Below are positions 53,440 to 64,000 of a DNA stretch of 64,000 nt, one piece after another (within the stretch, counting starts at the first letter, position 1; each line of letters starts with the position of its first letter). The position numbers and the translations under genes were made by a program. The DNA is from Actinopolyspora saharensis (lineage in GTDB: Bacteria; Actinomycetota; Actinomycetes; Mycobacteriales; Pseudonocardiaceae): assembly GCF_900100925.1 (NCBI RefSeq), contig NZ_FNKO01000001.1:1178001-1242000 (forward strand), written 5' to 3'. The notes beneath the pieces are model-generated. The model had not been told where the DNA came from, did not search any database, and worked only from the letters and a program-made list of their open reading frames with translations.

Positions 53440-54027
53440 ATGACCTCGCTGACGAGCGGTTTGGCCGGGATCGTGCTGGCAGGCGGGCGCGGAACCCGGC
53501 TCGGGGGCCGGGACAAGCCCGCCATCACCCTGGCGGGGCGTTCGCTGCTGGATCGCACGCTCGACGCCGCCGCGGACGCCGACCCGCTGATCGTCGTCGG
53601 CCCGTCCAGGCCGGTTTCCCGAAAGGTCCGCTGGACCCTCGAGGAGCCCGCCGGGGGAGGGCCGGTCGCTGCGCTGGCCGCGGGGTTGGAGTCGTTGACC
53701 GAGCGCGCGGAGCTGGTCGCCGTGCTGGCGGCCGACCACCCGTGGTTGACCGGTGCCGCCCTGCGGAGGCTGGTGCGCCGGTTGCGCGCGGAGGACAACG
53801 CCGGGGGAGCGGTGCTCGTCGACGACGGGGAGCGGCCGCAGTGGCTGCTGGGGGTGTGGGACACCGATGCGCTGCGGCGGGTCGTGCCTCGGGATGCCGC
53901 GGGGCGTGCGCTCGGTGGGGTGCTGGCTCGGGCGGATCCGCTGCGCGTGCCCGCCGCGGCCGCCGAGGCCTCGGACGTCGACACCCCCGAGGAGTTGGAC
54001 CGGGCGCTGCGGGACTTCGAGGGCTGA
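53440..54027 (+). CDS. mobA: Molybdenum cofactor guanylyltransferase
   Basis: A 195-residue nucleotidyltransferase of the MobA family, adding GMP to molybdopterin to make the bis-MGD cofactor. The nucleotide-binding LAGGRGTRLGGRDKP lies at residues 13-27 and the acidic VLAADHPWL follows (Asp in the DxP-like position is replaced by DH). The C-terminal VDTPEELDRAL is typical. The nitrate reductase nearby needs bis-MGD, which explains the placement. A TAGCGT -10 box suggests leaderless translation. Confidence 0.88.
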   Translation: MTSLTSGLAGIVLAGGRGTRLGGRDKPAITLAGRSLLDRTLDAAADADPLIVVGPSRPVSRKVRWTLEEPAGGGPVAALAAGLESLTERAELVAVLAADHPWLTGAALRRLVRRLRAEDNAGGAVLVDDGERPQWLLGVWDTDALRRVVPRDAAGRALGGVLARADPLRVPAAAAEASDVDTPEELDRALRDFEG

Positions 54028-54103
54028 AAGTCGCAGCGGGGAGCGTTCGCGGGATTTTTCGGGGCGCTGCGGAAGGTCTTCAAGGTATAGACATCACTGT
54101 TGC

Positions 54104-54125
54104 TTCAGTGTTGACTGAAATTAAC
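54104..54125. repeat. TTCAG element, copy 1
   Basis: TTCAGTGTTGACTGAAA begins an AT-rich element after mobA. The complement has GTCAAC (54110-54115) and TCTATA (54086-54091) 18 bases apart, like a leftward promoter. No leftward gene follows, only the antisense of mobA. Confidence 0.5.
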
Positions 54126-54256
54126 TCTCGAAAAACCGATCACCCACACGGCCCCGACGGGGGAGTGGGGCTCTCCACGAGCACGTAGCGCACATCCGGT
54201 GTTCGAAGCGGCATCGGCCGGAGCGCGGCGTCCGTGAGGCCATTCCGCCGCGGCGA

Positions 54257-55246
54257 TCAACTCGGACCTGAACCGGCCTCGTCGACGTGGCGGGTGTTGG
54301 CGCTGCACCAGGCTTCGGTCATGGTCTCGCCACCATGCCCCTGGCCTTCATCGATGAGCAGCTCGCTGCCGGGCCAGGCTTGGTGGAGTCGCCAGGGGGT
54401 GATCGCGGGCCCGCTGACGTCACGACGGCCGTGGATGAGCGTGGCGGGCACCCCGACCAACCGATCCATCCGCTCCAGGATCGGCGGGGCGAGGAAGGCG
54501 TCGTGGGCCCAGTAGTGGGTGACGAGCGTGGCGAAGACGTGCCGGTACTCGTCGTCCTCCCAGCGCGGATCCCGGCGCACGCCGCCGGTTCCGATGGAGA
54601 TGTGGTGGTCTTCCCACTCCGCCCAGGCGTGCGACGCAGCGTCGCGCGTCGCCGGGTCCGGATGTGTCATCAGCTGGGCGTACGCCTCGACGATGCGGTC
54701 GTGATCACGCCGGTAGCCGATGTCGGCCTGCTCGGCGTGGTCGGCCAGGCGCTGCCAGGCTTCCGGGAAGATCGCGCCGACGGTCTCGGTGATCCAATCG
54801 ACCTGGGACCGGTCGGTCGTGGTGACGGCCACGGCCACGATGCCCAGCACCCGTTCCGGGTGGGTTTGCGCATAGGCGAGGGCGAGCGTTGACCCCCAGG
54901 AGGCGCCGTTGACCAGCCACCGGTCGACATGGAGGTGCTCACGCAGTCGCTCGAGGTCGTCGATCAGGTGCGCCGTCGTGTTCCGGTTCAAGTCGTAACC
55001 CGGCACGGTGACGTGCGGCGTGGATCGCCCGCAGCCGCGCTGGTCGAGACCGATGATGCGGAACCTCGACGGATCGAACGCCTTCCGGTAATCACCCGTG
55101 CCGAGGGTGCCGCCCGGTCCACCGTGCAGGTACACCGCGGGAGTGCCTGCGGGATTGCCCGCTTCCTCCCAGTAGATCTCGTGGCCGTCATCGACGGCCA
55201 GCATCCCGGAATCCCGGGTCTCCGCCCTGTCGAACACGAAGTGCAA
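54257..55246 (-). CDS. pip: Prolyl aminopeptidase (S33 family)
   Basis: A 329-residue alpha/beta hydrolase of the proline iminopeptidase type, releasing N-terminal proline from peptides. The oxyanion-hole HGGPGG begins at His41, the nucleophile elbow is GAS116WGS, DQRGCGRS is present, and the acid and base are in HGRRD and GQGHGG. The start is probably TTG 55246, with GTG 55237 as alternative. A leftward promoter lies at 55346-55374. It is transcribed in the same direction as the UvrA-like gene upstream, but with its own promoter. Confidence 0.9.
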   Translation of the reverse strand: MHFVFDRAETRDSGMLAVDDGHEIYWEEAGNPAGTPAVYLHGGPGGTLGTGDYRKAFDPSRFRIIGLDQRGCGRSTPHVTVPGYDLNRNTTAHLIDDLERLREHLHVDRWLVNGASWGSTLALAYAQTHPERVLGIVAVAVTTTDRSQVDWITETVGAIFPEAWQRLADHAEQADIGYRRDHDRIVEAYAQLMTHPDPATRDAASHAWAEWEDHHISIGTGGVRRDPRWEDDEYRHVFATLVTHYWAHDAFLAPPILERMDRLVGVPATLIHGRRDVSGPAITPWRLHQAWPGSELLIDEGQGHGGETMTEAWCSANTRHVDEAGSGPS

Positions 55247-55345
55247 CGCTACCGCAACCGCGGGGTACGACGCTCTACGCTGCCGTCGAAGGCGTCCGTC
55301 CCACGAGGTGGGGTGACTGGTGCGGTCGCTGCTCGCTTTCCTGTT

Positions 55346-55374
55346 ATTCTAACATCTGTATTTTCAGTGTTGAA
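55346..55374 (-). promoter_or_regulatory. pip promoter
   Basis: On the minus strand, TTCAAC (complement of 55369-55374) and TAGAAT (complement of 55346-55351) are 17 bases apart. The -35 box lies inside the repeated TTCAG element. Confidence 0.6.
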
Positions 55375-55384
55375 TAAAATAAAA
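55363..55384. repeat. TTCAG element, copy 2
   Basis: TTCAGTGTTGAATAAAA begins this copy, between the UvrA-like gene and pip. It matches copy 1 in the first 11 bases and then stays AT-rich. Confidence 0.6.
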
Positions 55385-55427
55385 TACCCGGAAAACTTCG
55401 AAGAAGCCCCACTGCGGAAAGCGCGAA

Positions 55428-57794
<2,367 letters not shown>

Positions 57795-58013
57795 CGTGTC
57801 TCCGTCCGTGGCGCTGCATCGCGTTCGTGGCCCCGTCGGGGTCGGGTCGAAGCGTACGGCCGCCCCCTGACAGGGGGAGTGTCGTCGGTTGTCCAGCGGT
57901 TGAACAGCCGCACCGCCGGGGAGGGGAGTGAGGACTCGCTTCGCCCTTATCAGCGGTGTCGGGGCACTGGTCGCCGTGTTGTTCGTCGTTGTGGTTTATG
58001 AGCATCCAAATTT

Positions 58014-58035
58014 TTCAGAGTTGACCGAAACAAAC
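58014..58035. repeat. TTCAG element, copy 3
   Basis: TTCAGAGTTGACCGAAA begins this copy, 220 bases before the UvrA-like gene. On the minus strand GTCAAC and TCATAA are 18 bases apart, so it may hold the promoter. The 403-base interval 57795-58197 otherwise holds no gene and must also contain the moxR promoter. Confidence 0.6.
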
Positions 58036-58197
58036 TTCACCACAGTCACACGCAGCACAAGTTCCAATGAACGAATACGCTGCCCCGAAGCGTAATCAGT
58101 ACAGCTACGTGCCACTATCGGCAGCGGCGGCGACGATCACTCCGTGGTGGGATCCGCGCACGACAGGGGTGTCGATGTTTCGGTTGGAGGTTTCCCA

Positions 58198-59352
58198 GTG
58201 ACCGATCCGGGTCAGGGTGGTAGCGACAGTGCCGCGGGTGCGGGGACGGCCGGGTCGGCTCACTCGGCGGATCACGTCAACACGCCTGCCAGGGACGCGC
58301 AGCTGCTCGAGCGCACAGTGTTCGAGGTCAAGCGCGTGATCGTCGGGCAGGACCGGTTGGTGGAGCGCGTGCTGGTCGGTCTGCTGGCAGGCGGGCACAT
58401 CCTGCTGGAGGGCATCCCCGGTGTGGCCAAGACCCTGGCGGTGGAGACCTTCTCCTCGGTGGTGGGGGGAAGTTTCTCGCGGCTGCAGTTCACCCCCGAC
58501 CTGGTCCCGGCCGATCTGCTCGGTACGCGCATCTATCGCCAGGGCAGCGAGCAGTTCGACGTCGAGCTGGGGCCCGTGATGGCCAACTTCGTGCTCGCGG
58601 ACGAGATCAACCGCGCCCCGGCCAAGGTGCAGTCCGCGCTGCTGGAGGTCATGGCCGAGCAGCACGTCTCGTTGGCGGGCAACAGCTATCCCACCCCGCG
58701 GCCCTTCCAGGTGCTGGCGACCCAGAACCCGATCGAGAACGAGGGGGTCTACCCGCTCCCGGAGGCCCAGCGCGACCGCTTCCTGTTCAAGCTGTTGGTC
58801 GAGTACCCGACGGCCGAGGAGGAGCGCGAGATCGTCTACCGGATGGGTGTGCGCCCGCCGGAGCCGCAGACCGTGCTCAACCCGGAGGAACTGCTCCGGT
58901 TGCAGCAGGTCGCCTCCAACGTGTTCGTCCACCACGCGCTGGTGGACTACGTCGTGCGTCTGGTGCTGGCCACCCGTTCTCCCAACGAGCACAACCTCTC
59001 CGACATCGCGGGCTGGGTCTCCTACGGGGCGTCCCCGCGCGCCACGCTCGGTGTCGTGGGGGCGGCCCGCGCCCTGGCGTTGTTGCGGGGGCGTGACTAC
59101 GTGCTGCCGCAGGACGTGGTCGACGTGGTTCCGGACGTGTTCCGGCACCGGATCGTGCTGTCCTACGACGCTGTCGCCGACGGGGTGCCCGTCGATCACG
59201 TGGTCAACAGGGTGCTGCAAACGGTGCCGCTGCCGCAGGTCTCGGCGCGGCCGCAGTCGCCTGCTCCGCAGTACGGTGCCGCGCAGCAGGGCGGCGCTGC
59301 CGTGGGCGGCGTGAGCTACGGGCAGCCCTCCACCGGCGTCAGCAACCAGTGA
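58198..59352 (+). CDS. moxR: MoxR-family AAA+ ATPase
   Basis: A 384-residue AAA+ ATPase of the MoxR class. Walker A is GIPGVAKT (72-79), Walker B is VLADEINRA, followed by sensor I TQNPIENEG and the C-terminal lid. A 30-residue Gly/Ala-rich N-terminus and a Gln/Ala-rich tail flank it. MoxR proteins act as chaperones with DUF58 and VWA partners, encoded next. GTG 58198 is preceded by GGAGG at seven bases. The same gene order occurs around moxR1 of mycobacteria. Confidence 0.92.
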   Translation: MTDPGQGGSDSAAGAGTAGSAHSADHVNTPARDAQLLERTVFEVKRVIVGQDRLVERVLVGLLAGGHILLEGIPGVAKTLAVETFSSVVGGSFSRLQFTPDLVPADLLGTRIYRQGSEQFDVELGPVMANFVLADEINRAPAKVQSALLEVMAEQHVSLAGNSYPTPRPFQVLATQNPIENEGVYPLPEAQRDRFLFKLLVEYPTAEEEREIVYRMGVRPPEPQTVLNPEELLRLQQVASNVFVHHALVDYVVRLVLATRSPNEHNLSDIAGWVSYGASPRATLGVVGAARALALLRGRDYVLPQDVVDVVPDVFRHRIVLSYDAVADGVPVDHVVNRVLQTVPLPQVSARPQSPAPQYGAAQQGGAAVGGVSYGQPSTGVSNQ

Positions 59353-59366
59353 GGAGTCGGTTCGTC

Positions 59367-60305
59367 GTGTCGACTGCCGGTGAGCGTCCGGAGTGGGCGC
59401 CGCCCGCGCTGAACCAGGAGCGCATGCGCGCCGCGCTGCGCTCTCTCGAACTGACGGTGCGCGGCAGGTTGGACGGGCTGTTGCAGGGCAATCATCTCGG
59501 TCTGGTCCCGGGGCCGGGGACCGAGCCGGGGGAGGCCCGGCCGTATCAGCCCGGTGACGACGTTCGACGGATGGACTGGTCGGTGACGGCCCGCACCACC
59601 GAGCCGCACATTCGGGAGACGATCGCCGACCGGGAGTTGGAGACCTGGGTGGCGCTGGATCTCTCCGCGAGCCTGGACTTCGGCACCGCGGCGTGCACCA
59701 AGCGGGAGCTGGCGATAGCGGGCACGGCCGCCGTGGCCCATTTGACGCGGGGTGGGGGCAATCGTCTGGGCGCCGTGGTCTCCAACGGCGAGCAGCTCAC
59801 CAGGCATCCGGCTCGCGGTGGGGGTGATCACACGCGTGCGCTGCTGCGGCGGGTCGCCGAGACTCCGCACCCGCCGGAGGGGGTGCAGGGTGATCTCGCC
59901 GCGTTGGTCGAGGCGTTGCGCAGGCCGCCGCGGCGGCGCGGGTTGGCCGTGGTGGTCTCGGACTTTCTCGGTTCCGTCGACTGGCAGCGGGCGATGCGCG
60001 GGTTGGCGGCCAGGCACTCGTTGCTGGCCGTGGAGGTCGTCGACCCGCGTGATCTGGAGCTTCCCGAGGTGGGTGAGGTCCTGTTGAGCGATCCCGAGAC
60101 GGGGAAGCAGCGCGAGGTGCGCACCACGCCGGTGCTGCGTCGTGAGTTCGCCGCGGCGGCCTCCGCGCACCGGGAGCGGGTGGCTGCCGAGCTGCGGCGG
60201 CTCGGGGCTGCTCATCTGGTTCTGCGCACCGATTCCGACTGGATCGCCGACATTGTCCGGTTCGTCGTCGCGCGCAAGCGCGGATGGTCCGGAGGAGTGG
60301 CATGA
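59367..60305 (+). CDS. DUF58 protein of the MoxR cluster
   Basis: A 312-residue DUF58 protein. The family signature is GPGTEPGEARPYQPGDDVRR followed by MDWSVTARTTEPHI, and a VWA-like fold follows (WVALDLSASLDFG). GTG 59367 has GGAG upstream and is preferred over GTG 59349, which overlaps the moxR stop. It overlaps the next gene by ATGA. It probably works as an adaptor for MoxR in envelope or stress functions. Confidence 0.88.
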   Translation: MSTAGERPEWAPPALNQERMRAALRSLELTVRGRLDGLLQGNHLGLVPGPGTEPGEARPYQPGDDVRRMDWSVTARTTEPHIRETIADRELETWVALDLSASLDFGTAACTKRELAIAGTAAVAHLTRGGGNRLGAVVSNGEQLTRHPARGGGDHTRALLRRVAETPHPPEGVQGDLAALVEALRRPPRRRGLAVVVSDFLGSVDWQRAMRGLAARHSLLAVEVVDPRDLELPEVGEVLLSDPETGKQREVRTTPVLRREFAAAASAHRERVAAELRRLGAAHLVLRTDSDWIADIVRFVVARKRGWSGGVA

Positions 60306-61282
60306 GCTTGACAGGTTTCAAGGCCCCCTGGTGGTTTCTGCTGCTGGCCGTGGTGCTCGTCCTGGTGGCGGGCTATCTGTGGGTGCAGCGCAGGCGCAGG
60401 CGTAGCGCGATGCGGTTCAGCAATCTCGCCTTGCTCGAGCGGGTTGCTCCGCGCAGGCAGGGCTGGCCGAAGCACGTTCCGATGGCGCTGCTGGGTGTGA
60501 CGTTGGTGCTGTTGACGGTGGGGTTGGCCGGGCCGACCTCCGAGCAGCGCATTCCGCGCAACCGGGCCACTGTGCTGTTGACGATGGACGTTTCGCTGTC
60601 GATGAAGGCTCGCGACGTCAGCCCGAGCAGGTTGCGGGCGGCCAAGCAGGCCGCCAAGGAGTTCGCGGACAAGCTCACTCCCGGCATCAACCTGGGGTTG
60701 GTCTCGTTCGCGGGGACGGCGACGGTGATGGTCATGCCGACCACGGATCGTCCGAGCGTGAAGCAGGCCATCGACAGTTTGCAGTTGTCCGAGGCGACGG
60801 CCACCGGTGACGGGATCAAGGCTTCGCTGTCGGCGATCGAGTCGTTCGGGCGGATGGTCGGTGGTGGCCAGGGGGCGCCGCCTGCGCGGATCGTGTTGAT
60901 GGCCGACGGGGGGCAGACCATTCCGCGGGAGTTGGACGCGCCCCGCGGGGCGTACACCCAGGCGAAGGCGGCCGAGGAGTCCGGGGTGCCCATTTCGACG
61001 ATTTCCTTCGGCACCGAGCACGGCAGCATCGAGATTCAGGGGCAGCGTCAGCGGGTGGAGGTCGATGACGAGGCGATGCGCCACATAGCTGACCTGTCCG
61101 GAGGGGATTTCTACAAGGCCGCCAGTGCGGAGCAGCTGCGTCAGGTCTACGACACGTTGCAGGAGCAGATCGGTTACGAGATCAAGCGGGCCGATGCCAG
61201 TAAGCCGTGGTTCGTGCTCGGGACGCTGGCGGGCATCGTCGCGGCCGGGACTGCTCTCGTGGTGGGGCGGCGGCTGCCCTGA
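60302..61282 (+). CDS. Membrane-anchored VWA-domain protein
   Basis: A 326-residue protein with two N-terminal helices (about 10-28 and 60-77), a VWA domain and a C-terminal helix (FVLGTLAGIVAAGTALVVG). The MIDAS metal site is D96-V-S98-L-S100, with Thr in TATGDG and Asp in LMADGG. It resembles the third gene of the mycobacterial moxR1 cluster (Rv1481-type). ATG 60302 overlaps the DUF58 stop and follows GGAGGAG. Confidence 0.9.
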   Translation: MSLTGFKAPWWFLLLAVVLVLVAGYLWVQRRRRRSAMRFSNLALLERVAPRRQGWPKHVPMALLGVTLVLLTVGLAGPTSEQRIPRNRATVLLTMDVSLSMKARDVSPSRLRAAKQAAKEFADKLTPGINLGLVSFAGTATVMVMPTTDRPSVKQAIDSLQLSEATATGDGIKASLSAIESFGRMVGGGQGAPPARIVLMADGGQTIPRELDAPRGAYTQAKAAEESGVPISTISFGTEHGSIEIQGQRQRVEVDDEAMRHIADLSGGDFYKAASAEQLRQVYDTLQEQIGYEIKRADASKPWFVLGTLAGIVAAGTALVVGRRLP

Positions 61283-61417
61283 TTCCCCCGGTGGTGGTCG
61301 GGCGGCGATGCGCGGGGCTCGGCAATTGTCCGCGCGGTCGTTTCGGTGCGAGTGCGCGATCTCTGTGAAGCGCTGTGCTCGAATGTTCGGACCGGCTTCG
61401 GTTGTCGGTCGGGCTGC

Positions 61418-61423
61418 TATGAT
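61418..61423 (+). promoter_or_regulatory. GT87 gene -10 box
   Basis: TATGAT ends 11 bases before the GTG at 61435, so the transcript would be almost leaderless. No clear -35 box is visible. Confidence 0.45.
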
Positions 61424-61434
61424 CTGATGCCCGG

Positions 61435-62775
61435 GTGACCAATTCCAGCCCCACGTCCAAGGAACCGTCGGTTGTTCCCGAAACCTCGCCGTCGCGGGGC
61501 GGGTGGTGGGAACGGTTGAATTTGCGGGGACGCCTGCACACGTTGGTGACGCGTTACTGGCGTGTTCTCGTTGTCGTTTCGATACCTCTTTTGGCCTTCT
61601 CGGTGTGGTCGGAGCTGCTGCCTTTCCTCGCGCGCTCGAAGGGTGGGGGCTTTCACGTCGGGGGCGATTTCGATGTTTATCGCTGGGCCGTGCACACCTG
61701 GTTGGAGGGCGGTAACACCGTCGAGAACTGGGCTCCGATGCGGAACGGCGAGATACTGCCCTGGGTGTATCCCCCGTTCGGGGTGCTGCCGCTGACCGTG
61801 TTCGCCCTGCCGCCGACCACGGTGGGCGTGTTCTTGATGTGGGCCGCGGATCTGGCGGCCATCGGGATGACGCTCTACCTGGTGGTGCGGTACCGCTGGC
61901 CCAGCGTGGGCCCGCGTGGTGCGCTGGCGGTGGCGGCCGTGGTGCTTCCGGGCACCTTGTGGTTGGAGCCCGTCTACTCGTGTTTCGCCCAGGGGCAGGT
62001 CAATCTCGTGTTGATGGGGCTGATCGTGGCTGACTGCCTGGTGCCGAATCCGCGCTGGCCGCGTGGAATGTTGGTGGGCATCGCCGCCGCGACCAAGCTC
62101 ATGCCCGCGGCTTTCCTGCTGTTCTTCCTGTTCCGCAAGGATTTCCGAGCCGCGGTGGTCAGCGTGGTCACCGGGGTGGTGTGCACGCTGATCGGTTTCG
62201 CGATCGATTTCGAGTCCTCGATGGATTACTGGTTCAACTACGGGCCGGCTTCTTCCGTGGCGGGGCACACGCTCGACAGCAACCAGTCGGTGATGGGCAT
62301 GGTCGCCCGGTGGGGGCTCGATCCGCTCGTGCAGAACGGCATCTGGGCGGCGGTGTGCCTGGTGTTGACCGTGGTGCTGGTGCGCACGGTCGGTCGGGTC
62401 GACGCGTCGGTGGCGATGGCGTTGACCGGGGTGTTCACGCTGCTGGTGTCGCCGACGTCCTGGTCGAGCCACTGGGGGTGGTTCGTGCCGGGGGCGTTGA
62501 TCCTGCTCGGAGCGGCGGTGACCGCGCGCAGCATCGCCCGGTTCGCGCTCGTGGTGGTGATCGTCGTCGCTGCCAGGCGGATCCCGTTCACCATGTTGGC
62601 GCACGAGAACGTTCCCGCGTTGCTGTGGGTGCCGCAGCAGCTGGCCGGTAACGCCTACGTGGTTCTCTCGATCGTGCTGTTGCTGCTGACTGGCTGGCAG
62701 GTGAGCCGAGCCCGTCCGGCCGGGCGCGTTTCGGAGGTCGATGTCGGGGAGCAGGCTGCTCTCAGTCGCGGTTGA
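61435..62775 (+). CDS. GT87 (DUF2029) membrane mannosyltransferase-like protein
   Basis: A 446-residue polytopic membrane protein of GT87, which uses polyprenol-phosphate mannose to build mannans and lipomannan in actinobacteria. About ten helices are visible. The GGDFDVYRWAV motif, early in the protein, holds the acidic catalytic-type residue; YPPFGVLPLTVF and QGQVNLVLMGLIVADC follow. GTG 61435 has a TATGAT box close upstream. The cytoplasmic N-terminus is Ser/Pro-rich. The exact mannan product is unknown. Confidence 0.82.
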   Translation: MTNSSPTSKEPSVVPETSPSRGGWWERLNLRGRLHTLVTRYWRVLVVVSIPLLAFSVWSELLPFLARSKGGGFHVGGDFDVYRWAVHTWLEGGNTVENWAPMRNGEILPWVYPPFGVLPLTVFALPPTTVGVFLMWAADLAAIGMTLYLVVRYRWPSVGPRGALAVAAVVLPGTLWLEPVYSCFAQGQVNLVLMGLIVADCLVPNPRWPRGMLVGIAAATKLMPAAFLLFFLFRKDFRAAVVSVVTGVVCTLIGFAIDFESSMDYWFNYGPASSVAGHTLDSNQSVMGMVARWGLDPLVQNGIWAAVCLVLTVVLVRTVGRVDASVAMALTGVFTLLVSPTSWSSHWGWFVPGALILLGAAVTARSIARFALVVVIVVAARRIPFTMLAHENVPALLWVPQQLAGNAYVVLSIVLLLLTGWQVSRARPAGRVSEVDVGEQAALSRG

Positions 62776-62825
62776 GCGGGCGCGGGCGGTCCTGGTCGCC
62801 GCCCGCGCGTTGCGCCTGTGCGCGG

Positions 62826-62831
62826 TAGCGT
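62826..62831 (+). promoter_or_regulatory. MgtC-like gene -10 box
   Basis: TAGCGT ends six bases before the ATG at 62838, the same arrangement as before mobA. It predicts a leaderless transcript. Confidence 0.5.
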
Positions 62832-62837
62832 CGGTGG

Positions 62838-63557
62838 ATGACCTCCTCGATCACCGGTCTCGGTGAACTGCCGATGCTCGTCGAGCTGGGGGCGGCGCTG
62901 CTGCTGTCCAGTCTGATCGGGTTGGAGCGCGAGGTCAGGGCCAAAAGCGCCGGTTTGCGCACGCACGCTCTCGTCGGTGTGGGGACCGCGCTGCTGGTGC
63001 TGGTGTCGAAGTACGGTTTTCTCGACACGTTGGAGTGGTCCAACGTGCAGTTGGGGCCGTCCCGCGTGGCGGCTCAGATCGTGTCGGGGATCGGGTTCAT
63101 CGGCGGCGGGTTGATTTTCGTGCGCCGGGACGCGGTGCGGGGGCTGACCACGGCGGCGACCGTGTGGGTGGTGGCTGCCGTGGGGATGGCCTGCGGCAGC
63201 GGTCTGCTGGTGCTGGCGGCGGCGACCACGTTGGCGCACTTCATCGTGGCCGTGGGCTACCAGTACCTGGTGGCGCTGCTGCGGAGGATGTTGCGTGAGC
63301 CGCAGGGCGTGCGGATCGGTTATCTGGACGGGCACGGTGTGCTGCGCAACGTGTTGACGTTGTGCACCAGCCGGGGGTGGGCTGTGCTCGATCTGCAGGT
63401 CGAACGCGAGGACAGCGACGACAACAACCAGCGCACCGCCGTGGTCGCTCTGCGGCTGCGCGGCAGGCGCGATGTGACGGCGCTGCTCGACGAGCTGTCC
63501 GCGCTGCCCGGTGTGCTGCACGTCGCCTCCAGCGAACCCGTGGAGAACGGGTTCTGA
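62838..63557 (+). CDS. MgtC/SapB-family membrane protein
   Basis: A 239-residue MgtC/SapB-type protein. The N-terminal membrane domain has ALLLSSLIGLEREVRAKSAG, LRTHALVGVGTALLVL, GIGFIGGGLIFV and GLTTAATVWVVAAVGMACG. A cytoplasmic ACT-like C-terminal domain follows (from about 155). MgtC helps growth at low Mg2+ and inhibits the F-type ATPase in some pathogens. ATG 62838 is the start. It stands between the GT87 gene and a convergent TetR gene. Confidence 0.88.
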   Translation: MTSSITGLGELPMLVELGAALLLSSLIGLEREVRAKSAGLRTHALVGVGTALLVLVSKYGFLDTLEWSNVQLGPSRVAAQIVSGIGFIGGGLIFVRRDAVRGLTTAATVWVVAAVGMACGSGLLVLAAATTLAHFIVAVGYQYLVALLRRMLREPQGVRIGYLDGHGVLRNVLTLCTSRGWAVLDLQVEREDSDDNNQRTAVVALRLRGRRDVTALLDELSALPGVLHVASSEPVENGF

Positions 63558-63604
63558 AACGAGTCCCACCCGGCGGGATCGTCAAGTTCATCGCGTCCGC
63601 GGGC

Positions 63605-64000
63605 TCACTGCGTGAATGCTCGGCGCACGGTCTCGGCGAGGGCGTGTCGGCGTCGTTCGTGCACGGCGGGGTCTTCGTCGGCGGATGCGGTGTAGGTGGT
63701 GCTGGCTGGTGACCAGGTCATCGATATCGCGATGACCATCGAGTAGACCTCGGATGGTTCGAGGTCGGCGGTGATCAGGCCGTCGCGCTGCGCGTCGGCG
63801 ATCGCGGCCAGTTTGCGAGCTACGTCCTCGGCGGCGGCGACCAGCAGGTCCCCGGTCGGGGTGCGTTCCAGCCGAGCCCACGTGGCCAGCAGCACGATTT
63901 CGGGACGTTGGAGGTAGGCGTCGTAGAGGCGTGCTGCGTAGCCGGGCAGGTCGGTCGCGTCGAGCGGGACCATGTCCACGATCAGTCGCAGGTGCTCGTG
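63605..64000 (-). CDS. TetR-family regulator, C-terminal part (cut by window end)
   Basis: The C-terminal ligand-binding part (131 codons, with no start in the window) of a TetR-family repressor. The readable part begins HEHLRLIVDMVPLDATDLPG and contains YLQRPEIVLLATWARLERTP and LEPSEVYSMVIAISMTW, typical of TetR C-terminal helices. The DNA-binding domain lies beyond position 64000. A GTG at 63979 is not a likely start because the frame stays open to the edge. Confidence 0.75.
   Translation of the reverse strand, partial: HEHLRLIVDMVPLDATDLPGYAARLYDAYLQRPEIVLLATWARLERTPTGDLLVAAAEDVARKLAAIADAQRDGLITADLEPSEVYSMVIAISMTWSPASTTYTASADEDPAVHERRRHALAETVRRAFTQ

Overview
The window is GC-rich throughout, with frequent GTG and TTG starts, ATGA/GTGA gene overlaps and several leaderless-looking promoters. 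It carries a conservon (cvnA-E with tandem P450s), a mycobacterial-type methylenetetrahydrofolate reductase and a moxR-DUF58-VWA cluster. Together these point to a high-GC actinobacterium, probably of the Pseudonocardiales. A BCCT osmolyte transporter would fit a salt-adapted member, but genus is inference only. I see no rRNA, tRNA, CRISPR array or prophage.

Layout. 1-3.8 kb: an ArsR/SmtB-type metal sensor, then the copper sensor csoR and the copper-export ATPase copA; csoR and copA share a matching operator. 4-9.6 kb: adenosine deaminase, a GntR regulator, a small zinc-knuckle-like protein, a frameshifted DUF2267-pterin dehydratase gene, a two-domain VOC protein and a secreted GH43 arabinanase. 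9.6-12 kb: BCCT transporter and an SRPBCC protein. 12.5-17.6 kb: the conservon, ending in a CYP157-like P450 that lacks ExxR and overlaps a CYP154-like P450. 17.8-21.7 kb: a LytS/LytTR two-component system overlapping a small membrane protein and a sodium:solute symporter. 21.8-27.8 kb: Tat-exported intradiol dioxygenase, an IS630-type transposase with a damaged DDE triad, a MetE-core protein, a ferritin-like/VIT1 transporter, a CBS protein and small proteins.

27.9-32.7 kb: a three-gene split LigD module (phosphoesterase, ligase, polymerase), then a frameshifted phosphoglycerate-dehydrogenase-like gene coupled to DUF1015. 33-43.2 kb: a GGCT-like protein, a cold-shock protein, an ABC-2/YhgE-type membrane protein, an MBL hydrolase, MerR, SulP, macrodomain and TauE/SafE proteins, the MTHFR and an FNT channel. 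43.7-54 kb: a compact nitrate-assimilation operon (molybdoenzyme, flavoprotein, nirB, nirD, CbiX-like chelatase) reading left, with a sirtuin and mobA diverging from it. MobA would serve the molybdoenzyme, and the chelatase the siroheme of NirB. 54-58 kb: a prolyl aminopeptidase and a DrrC-like UvrA paralogue, bordered by three copies of an AT-rich element. 58-64 kb: moxR-DUF58-VWA, a GT87 mannosyltransferase, an MgtC-like protein and the C-terminal part of a TetR regulator cut by the window end.

The main leads are the repeated element around the peptidase/UvrA block, the copper operator built into a consensus promoter, the P450 read-through overlap, the altered transposase, the structured region before the conservon, and two single-base frameshifts in G/C runs.
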